DNA from: Nitrososphaerota archaeon
GTDB lineage: Archaea; Thermoproteota; Nitrososphaeria; Nitrososphaerales; Nitrosopumilaceae
Length of the DNA stretch: 44,414 nt
Direction: 5' to 3'
NCBI GenBank assembly: GCA_021325615.1
Contig: JAJPGU010000024.1
Coordinates: 1 to 44,414 of the forward strand
Below, in pieces: positions 39,345-44,414 of the stretch. Position numbers and translations under genes: made by a program. Positions within the stretch are counted from its first letter, which is position 1. Each line of letters opens with the position of its first letter. The notes beneath the pieces are model-generated. The model made no database searches, was not told where the DNA came from, and saw only the letters and a list, made by a program, of their open reading frames with translations.

Positions 39345-40119
39345 GGTATTTCGTAGCTTCCTTTGCGGTCTCTTTTCTAAATATTATGGCAGCAAGTGCC
39401 TCGGTCATCTTGGATGGGTCTGCATGCTCAAAGATGTTTCTTCCATAGGTAACTCCTTTGGCTCCTGCCTGCATGGCTTCCTCTGTCATCTGTAAAACAT
39501 CCTTGTCTGTCTTTGCCTTCGGCCCTCCTGCTATCACCACGGGAACCGGGGTGCTCTTCACTATTTTTGCAAAAGAGTCCACGTCTCCCGTATACAGGGT
39601 TTTAACGATATCGGCGCCGCATTCAGCGCCTATTCTGGCCACATGTGCAACGGTAACTGGGTCGTGGGGGTTTTTGACATTCTCACCCCTTGGATACATC
39701 ATGGCAAGCAAGGGCATGCTCCACCTGTGGCAGTCATCGGATATCCTTCCCAGCTGCTCGAGCATCTCTGGTTCCTCCTTTCCGCCAATGTTGATGTGGA
39801 GGGAAACGCCGTCAGCCCCTAGTCGCAGGGCTTCCTCGACCGAGCCTGTGAGCATTTTCCGGTTGGGGGACATGGAAAGGGAAGTGCTTGCTGAATAGTG
39901 GACGAGCAGCCCAATTTTCGTGGGCTTTGGCAGGTTTTTGAAAACTCCCTTGTTGATTATGACGGAGGTAAGGCCAAAATTCTGACACTTGTAAATTAGC
40001 GGATACGGGTCCTCGATTCCCTTGATGGGACCACTTGAAATGCCATGGTCCATTGGGATGCACAACATCTTCCCGTTTCGCAGTATGCGATTCATTCTGA
40101 TCTGAAAACCACTGACCAT
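39331..40119 (-). CDS. aroA': 2-amino-3,7-dideoxy-D-threo-hept-6-ulosonate synthase (class I aldolase type)
   Basis: 262 aa, TIM-barrel aldolase of the archaeal FBA/ADTH-synthase group: PMDHGISSGPIKGIEDP, GVSLHINIG, catalytic Tyr in MMYPRG, Schiff-base Lys in GADIVKTLYTGD, and VVIAGGPKAKTDKDVL. It condenses aspartate semialdehyde with a ketose-derived unit, replacing DAHP synthase. Pairing with DHQ synthase II favours ADTH synthase over fructose-bisphosphate aldolase. CTATTTTTAAG about 29 bp upstream of ATG 40119 is the likely TATA box. Confidence 0.93.
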   Translation of the reverse strand: MVSGFQIRMNRILRNGKMLCIPMDHGISSGPIKGIEDPYPLIYKCQNFGLTSVIINKGVFKNLPKPTKIGLLVHYSASTSLSMSPNRKMLTGSVEEALRLGADGVSLHINIGGKEEPEMLEQLGRISDDCHRWSMPLLAMMYPRGENVKNPHDPVTVAHVARIGAECGADIVKTLYTGDVDSFAKIVKSTPVPVVIAGGPKAKTDKDVLQMTEEAMQAGAKGVTYGRNIFEHADPSKMTEALAAIIFRKETAKEATKYLGKK

Positions 40120-40159
40120 TGGAGTTAATCGTTGGAGTGCCCTACTTAAAAATAGCGCG

Positions 40160-40745
40160 AATCTCCAGCCAGAATTTCAGCCCGACCAAGGTAAAGAGCT
40201 GCTGGAGAAATCTAAGGCAAAACCGGCGGACAGATGTCATGTCACGCCATTTCCATTCAAAGTAGAACTGGCGGACAGGTGTCACTGGTCGGAGATCTGG
40301 ACATGTCATTTGCGAGCATCCTTACCACCTCAATTGCACAATGTGTTGCCGGTGAGGAACTTGATTCCAAAACTGGTTTTGCAAAGACAGGAAAGCGGCA
40401 CGGAACCATGTCAGGCAGTAACAGCGACAAATGGGAGGCAAGACTGGAATTTCAAGGAATGGGGTCATGCGGTCTGCTCCCAAATTATCGGGCAACAAAA
40501 TCTGCTTGCAGTCCAGAGCTTGACATGGTTTCATTTTGGAGAGCAGGCGAGTTTCCTCGGAGGAGCGCCAGACAGCTCCAAGATCCCAGCTGATGGGTTT
40601 GAGGCTATGCCAGAGCTGCCGGGAGGCCAAGTGACAAACCAGTTCATGCTGGGCAGGCCTTGCCGAGAGGACGGACAGCAATATCAGGGTGTAAATGAAA
40701 TTGGCGGCGCTTTGGCTGGCCTCCTTGCCATTTGTCTGATGCCAT
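40160..40745. other. About 590-bp segment with no recognised gene
   Basis: Several open frames exist on both strands (for example 40310-40753 plus, 40322-40810 minus), but none has a recognisable domain or the codon character of its neighbours. GGCGGACAGATGTCA (40225-40239) and GGCGGACAGGTGTCA (40270-40284) form a near-perfect direct repeat with 45-bp period. No RNase P or SRP RNA core motifs were found by eye. It may be a decayed gene or element remnant. Confidence 0.45.
40225..40284 (+). repeat. 15-bp direct repeat, 45-bp period
   Basis: Two copies differing at one base (GGCGGACAG[A/G]TGTCA). Origin unknown. Confidence 0.7.
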
Positions 40746-40780
40746 ACCATTAAATACAATATGGGAAGATCAGGAAACAA

Positions 40781-41899
40781 TTGAGCCAACTTGCCCAGCA
40801 ACTGCACCACTCGGAAATCGGAGACATCCTAGAAAACTCCATGTCGGGAAAAAGGCCCGGATTTGACGAATGCCTCAGGCTCTTAGAGTCAGGCGATGTG
40901 CACCTGATGGGGCTGGTGGGAGGCCATCTCACCCGGAAAAAGTTTGGCAGGACGGCTTCCTTTGTGAACAACATGATACTAAACTACACCAACGTCTGCA
41001 TTACTGATTGCAAGTTTTGCGCCTTTTACAGGCCGCCGGGCCATGATGAGGCATATACCGTTTCGCTTGAACAGATAGAGGCAAGGATGAAGGCTGCATG
41101 GGAAATGTTCGGAATAACGCAAGTAATGTTTCAGGGTGGACACAACCCAAAGCTTTCCATCGAGTACTATGAAGATGCCTTTAGGATGATGAGGAAAAAG
41201 TTTCCGGCGGTTGGCGTGCACGCCCTTTCTGCCTCGGAAATTGACACGATATCAAAGGTAGAGCATACCAGTACAAAGGAGGTCCTGGGGAGGCTAAAGG
41301 AGGCTGGACTCCAGTCGGTCCCGGGGGCAGGCGCCGAAATCCTGGTCGACAGCGTAAAGAAGGTTATAAGCCCAAAAAAAATCTCAAGCGAGACGTGGCT
41401 TAGGATAATGCGTGAGGCACACGAGATGGGCATCCCGTCATCTGCGACTATGATGTACGGGCACGTAGAGTCAAAAAAAGACATTGCCGAGCACTTTGAG
41501 AAGATAGGGAGCCTCCAGGAGCAGACTGGAGGGTTCATGGCCTTCATACCCTGGTCGTTTGAGCCTAACAATACCCAGATGCAGAGGGAGGAGACCGTCA
41601 GGTATTCCGCCGGCGGGACGGAGCTCCTGAAGATGATCGCTATTTCAAGGATTATGTACGACGGACTCATCCCACACATCCAGTCCTCGTGGCTAACAAA
41701 TGGCGTAGCCATGGCGCAGATGGCGCTGCAGTATGGCGCAGACGACTTTGGGGGAACACTTCTGGGAGAGGAGGTCGTGTCATGTACGGGCGCAAGGTCT
41801 ACCGAGCTTACCGCGCCAAAAATAATAGGTGCCGTGAAACAAATCGGTTACGGCGTCGAGGAACGCGACAACTTTTACAATGTCATAAAGACATACTAG
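40781..41899 (+). CDS. mqnC: Radical SAM enzyme, cyclic dehypoxanthine futalosine synthase (MqnC)-like
   Basis: 372 aa. The radical-SAM cluster motif is CITDCKFCAFYRPPGHDEAY (CxxxCxxC), followed by MFQGGHNPKLSIEYYEDAF and VHALSASEI, the MqnC pattern. MqnC makes cyclic DHFL in the futalosine route to menaquinone, used in thaumarchaeal respiration. CofH of F420 synthesis and MqnE are relatives, but the RPPGHxEAY segment favours MqnC. The TTG start lies about 28 bp after CATTAAATAC. Its stop overlaps the end of ubiD by 4 bp. Confidence 0.88.
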   Translation: MSQLAQQLHHSEIGDILENSMSGKRPGFDECLRLLESGDVHLMGLVGGHLTRKKFGRTASFVNNMILNYTNVCITDCKFCAFYRPPGHDEAYTVSLEQIEARMKAAWEMFGITQVMFQGGHNPKLSIEYYEDAFRMMRKKFPAVGVHALSASEIDTISKVEHTSTKEVLGRLKEAGLQSVPGAGAEILVDSVKKVISPKKISSETWLRIMREAHEMGIPSSATMMYGHVESKKDIAEHFEKIGSLQEQTGGFMAFIPWSFEPNNTQMQREETVRYSAGGTELLKMIAISRIMYDGLIPHIQSSWLTNGVAMAQMALQYGADDFGGTLLGEEVVSCTGARSTELTAPKIIGAVKQIGYGVEERDNFYNVIKTY

Positions 41900-43338
41900 A
41901 TTCCGTAGCTTGGCCATCTGGAGTCGACAAGTTTCCTTGTCGCATCGTCCGACCTTACAGGTTCCTGTACTTCTCTCTGAAACCCCTCCTCCTTTGTCTT
42001 TTGCGTGGCGTCGATGCCAAGCTTCGAGCCAAGGTTGACAAGGGGGGATGCGGGGTCTAGAGTATCGGTTGGTGCGTTGTTGATGATTACCGTGTCCCTT
42101 GCGGCATCGGCCCTGGTCGTGACCGCCCAGATGACGTCGTTCATGTCATGCACATTGATGTCCTCATCGACCACTATGAAGATCTTGGTTAGTGACAACT
42201 GGCCCATTCCCCAGAGACCCATCATCACCTTTTTTGCCTGTCCGGGAAACCTTTTCTTGATTGAGATTATTGCCATTCCTTGGAACCATGCTGCCGGCGG
42301 CATCGCAAAGTCTACGACCTCGGGGTGGAACATCCTGATGAGGGGGAGGAAGGACCTTTCTATCACCTTGCCAATGTAGGCGTCCTCAAGGACGGGCTTG
42401 CCGACTATGGTAGTTAGGTAAATGGGATTCTGCCTTCGCATGATCCCGGTGAGTGTAAATGTCGGATACGGTTCGGGAGGTGTATAGTATCCTGTATGGT
42501 CGCCAAACGGACCTTCAGTCCTCATGTCCGCAGGGTCAACATATCCTTCTAGCACGATTTCTGCATTGGCAGGCACCTCAAGGTCGACAGTCCTGCATTT
42601 GACTGTCTTTATTCCAGTCTTTCTTGTAATTCCAGCGAAGGCATACTTGTCAAGCCCCTCTGGAACTGGGGCAACTGCTGAAAACACTGTGGCAGGATCC
42701 GCCCCGATAACCACTGCTACCTCTATCCTGCTGCCGGCCTCTCTCTTCATGTCAAAGTGCTGCGCGCCGCGCTTGTGCTTCTGCCAGTGCATTAGCGCAT
42801 GCCTGTCGTCGATTACCTGCATCCTGTACACGCCGAGATTTCTGACTCCGGTTTCCGGGTGTCTGGTCGCGACCATTCCGAAGGTTATGAACCGTCCTGC
42901 ATCTTTGGGCCATGTTTTGAGGATTGGGATGCTCCCAAGCGAAGGCGAGTCCTCGAAAACTTCTGTCACGGGGCCGCTCTTCTGGAGCTTCGGCCCGATG
43001 TCGGCAATTTTTGAAAGTTCGGGCAGCTTGCGCAATTTGTCAAAAATGCCGGCCGGCACCTCCATCCGGGTCATGTCGACAATCCTCTGCCCTATCTCGG
43101 TAAAGTCGGGATTCTCAAGCCCTATCTCAAGGCGCCTAATCGAACCAAAGGCATTTCCGAGCACGGGCATGCTGTGACCTTTTACGTTTTCAAATAGCAC
43201 GGCAGGACCGCTCGAATACATTACGCGGCTTAATACTTCTGAAATCTCCAAGTCGGAATCCACCTGGGTCTTTACTCTTTTCAGTTCGCCGGCATTCTCA
43301 AGTTTCGTAACAAACTCGTGAAGGTCCTCTATGGGCAC
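41896..43338 (-). CDS. UbiD-family decarboxylase
   Basis: 480 aa, full length. UbiD features: FENVKGHSMPVLGNAFGS near the N-terminus, RNLGVYRMQVIDDRHALMHWQKHKRGAQH, the prFMN/metal region EGPFGDHTGYYTPPEPYPTFT and the catalytic-side MRRQNPIYLTTIVGKP. The family uses prenylated FMN made by UbiX (not in this window). Beside mqnC, a role in menaquinone ring decarboxylation is likely. The GTG start at 43338 is 26 bp after GCTTATACTGG; the ATG two bases away is out of frame. Confidence 0.92.
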   Translation of the reverse strand: MPIEDLHEFVTKLENAGELKRVKTQVDSDLEISEVLSRVMYSSGPAVLFENVKGHSMPVLGNAFGSIRRLEIGLENPDFTEIGQRIVDMTRMEVPAGIFDKLRKLPELSKIADIGPKLQKSGPVTEVFEDSPSLGSIPILKTWPKDAGRFITFGMVATRHPETGVRNLGVYRMQVIDDRHALMHWQKHKRGAQHFDMKREAGSRIEVAVVIGADPATVFSAVAPVPEGLDKYAFAGITRKTGIKTVKCRTVDLEVPANAEIVLEGYVDPADMRTEGPFGDHTGYYTPPEPYPTFTLTGIMRRQNPIYLTTIVGKPVLEDAYIGKVIERSFLPLIRMFHPEVVDFAMPPAAWFQGMAIISIKKRFPGQAKKVMMGLWGMGQLSLTKIFIVVDEDINVHDMNDVIWAVTTRADAARDTVIINNAPTDTLDPASPLVNLGSKLGIDATQKTKEEGFQREVQEPVRSDDATRKLVDSRWPSYGI

Positions 43339-43431
43339 ATGTCTACTGATTTTGCATCCAGTATAAGCTTAACTGGATATCGGGAGGGGCCAAACGAACT
43401 TTTAATTATACTGCGAGGAAAGCTGGTCTAG

Positions 43432-43662
43432 TTGTCGGGCCAAAAATGTGCCGTCTGTGGAGGAGGGGGGAAAATTGTTTTGCTGGATACCATGTGCTCT
43501 TTTTGCAACGGGACTGGGGAATACAGCAAGACTGCCGAAAGTTACATGAAATCCCACATATGCCAGTGCATTTTTCTTGACAGGATGACTTGTCCGCTAT
43601 GCGGAAAAAAATGCCACCATGACACGCCGAACAAGCCAAAGATTATGATTGGACCCGTCTAG
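43432..43662 (+). CDS. Small Cys-rich zinc protein, 76 aa
   Basis: Three Cys clusters: CAVCGGGGK (6-14), CSFCNGTGE (22-30) and CPLCGKKCHH (54-63). The CxxCxGxG spacing is that of the DnaJ zinc-binding domain, here without a J domain. Cys44 and Cys46 add further thiols. It may be a redox or folding helper. TTG start. The 3' end overlaps the convergent gene by 4 bp. Confidence 0.7.
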   Translation: MSGQKCAVCGGGGKIVLLDTMCSFCNGTGEYSKTAESYMKSHICQCIFLDRMTCPLCGKKCHHDTPNKPKIMIGPV

Positions 43663-44090
43663 ATGATGGGCGGCAGCTCGTTCTTCCTGTCGTGTCCGCC
43701 AGAGCCGAACTTGCAGTAAAAGCACTGGTCGGACTGCATATACTTTAGTTCCTCAACCTTGATTGCGCCCATCTTTAGTGCAATTTTTGTAAGCATTCGG
43801 TACTTGAAAGGCATGGCTGGGATTACCTCCTTTAGGTAGACTCGGTAGTGATCAGGGCAAAACTTTAGGGTGATATTGCTAGGTTCCTTTGACGTCTCGC
43901 TGACGGTCTTTGCCACCCCTATCTGCTCCCTGATGTACTCATGTTTGGGGCATGGACAATTCCTGCCGCCGGGGTGCTTGTAGGCAGGGGTGTTTTTCCA
44001 GTCAAACTCGGGATATTCCTTCTCAAAATCGTCCAATACCTCAGATCGGGCTTTGTATCTTAAAAACTTAAGGTGCTTATTCGGGTCCAT
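43659..44090 (-). CDS. Hypothetical Cys/His-containing protein, about 143 aa
   Basis: From ATG 44090 (a TTG at 44096 would add two residues). It has CPCPKHE (about 46-52), CPDHY (about 78-82) and CFYC (about 126-129), so four or more possible metal ligands spread over the chain. The N-terminus is charged and helical. No family recognised. Confidence 0.65.
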   Translation of the reverse strand: MDPNKHLKFLRYKARSEVLDDFEKEYPEFDWKNTPAYKHPGGRNCPCPKHEYIREQIGVAKTVSETSKEPSNITLKFCPDHYRVYLKEVIPAMPFKYRMLTKIALKMGAIKVEELKYMQSDQCFYCKFGSGGHDRKNELPPII

Positions 44091-44098
44091 GATCAAAA

Positions 44099-44116
44099 TC
44101 TAAATAAACTAGCTTG
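44099..44116 (+). promoter_or_regulatory. TATA-box region of the gene at 44133
   Basis: CTAAATAAACT is centred about 27 bp before ATG 44133. The same AT-rich stretch may also serve the divergent gene starting at 44090. Confidence 0.5.
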
Positions 44117-44132
44117 TCCAGACATTTAGCAC

Positions 44133-44414
44133 ATGTCTAAAGAAATCAAGCCAAAAAGAACCCGTTCTACTAAAAAAGTTTCAGAAGAGTCGCCTCAAAC
44201 TGCAGAGTTGGAGGCAAAAATAGCCGAGCTTGAAGCAAAGCTTTCCAATCTTTCATCCCAAGTAAAACCTGCCGAGTCAAGACCTGCCAGCGAGGCGGCT
44301 CCCAAACCGCAGCGAGGGACACTGCCAGCCGGATTCAAGGCATCTCCTCCACCGACACCAAGAGAGGAACCAAAGCCGGCCCCGCAACCGGAGCCTGCCA
44401 GGCCTAGGCCAGCA
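44133..44414 (+). CDS. Coiled-coil/proline-rich protein, N-terminal part (cut by window edge)
   Basis: 94 residues seen. A basic N-terminus (KEIKPKRTRSTKKV) precedes a short coiled coil (AELEAKIAELEAKLSNLSSQV), then a Pro/Ala/Lys-rich disordered region containing TLPAGFKASPPPTPREEPKP. It may lead into a further domain or membrane anchor beyond the window. Function unknown. ATG 44133 is supported by TATA spacing. Confidence 0.75.
   Translation, partial: MSKEIKPKRTRSTKKVSEESPQTAELEAKIAELEAKLSNLSSQVKPAESRPASEAAPKPQRGTLPAGFKASPPPTPREEPKPAPQPEPARPRPA

Noticed and set aside
40160-40745. RNase P RNA or SRP RNA gene
   Set aside because: Looked for the conserved GAGGAAA/ACAGAA cores and the SRP S-domain motif; no proper combination is present on either strand.
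40322-40810. 162-codon minus-strand frame as a gene
   Set aside because: Overlaps the mqnC promoter and start, has no recognisable domain and shows Cys/Trp/Leu-rich chance composition.
1-44414. CRISPR arrays, insertion sequences, integrases or phage genes
   Set aside because: No regularly spaced repeats, transposase or integrase motifs were seen; the window reads as core chromosome with a surface-protein island.

Overview
The window looks like chromosomal DNA of an ammonia-oxidising-type archaeon (Thaumarchaeota/Nitrososphaeria). Evidence: aIF5A, SRP54, Alba, Pus10, ribosomal proteins S24e and S27ae, the archaeal shikimate route (aldolase-type ADTH synthase, dehydroquinate synthase II, GHMP-type shikimate kinase), a DnaJ-ferredoxin fusion known from Thaumarchaeota, a partial intron-containing tRNA-Tyr, and many genes whose start codon (often GTG or TTG) lies about 25-30 bp after an archaeal TATA box, i.e. 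leaderless transcripts. G+C looks moderate, nearer Nitrososphaera-like genomes than marine AT-rich ones, but the genus cannot be fixed from this window.

Layout. 1-3.5 kb: tRNA-Tyr (minus, cut by the window edge), an unknown protein, aIF5A, a mini zinc protein, Dph6 and SRP54 (translation and targeting). 3.7-8.2 kb: Hsp20-like protein with an overlapping small partner, a soluble histidine kinase, DnaJ-ferredoxin and Pus10. 8.4-13 kb: a cell-surface island with a 1140-residue secreted protein carrying Ig-like repeats and a C-terminal polyglutamine region, followed by a secreted pentapeptide-repeat protein. 13-16.5 kb: small unknown proteins, a HEXXH protein, S27ae/S24e and a DUF309 protein. 16.5-25.8 kb: phosphoglycerate mutase, FKBP, hemerythrin, GalT-like, membrane protein, GNA1-like acetyltransferase plus sugar nucleotidyltransferase, ThiDN, a secreted beta-propeller and ThiC.

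25.8-40.1 kb is dominated by aromatic amino-acid synthesis on the minus strand: ADTH synthase and DHQ synthase II (40.1-38.3 kb), AroD, AroE, shikimate kinase, AroA, AroC, a chorismate mutase-aminotransferase fusion and TyrA, with a Nudix protein at the end. Together these cover the route from ADTH to chorismate and on towards tyrosine/phenylalanine. Between them lie Alba, an orphan SPPY-type DNA methyltransferase, an EVE-domain protein, a GNAT protein and several mini-proteins. The last 4 kb hold a MqnC-like radical SAM enzyme convergent with a UbiD-family decarboxylase (probably menaquinone synthesis by the futalosine route), two Cys-rich small proteins and the start of a coiled-coil/proline-rich protein.

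Items most worth a second look: the polyglutamine surface protein and its perfect DNA repeats; a possible three-way-junction RNA near 38.1 kb; a GTACGGTAC element repeated in three promoters; a palindrome at the DnaJ-ferredoxin promoter with a related site near hsp20; the phosphoglycerate mutase reading frame that runs upstream of any normal start codon; and several unlisted mini-ORFs.
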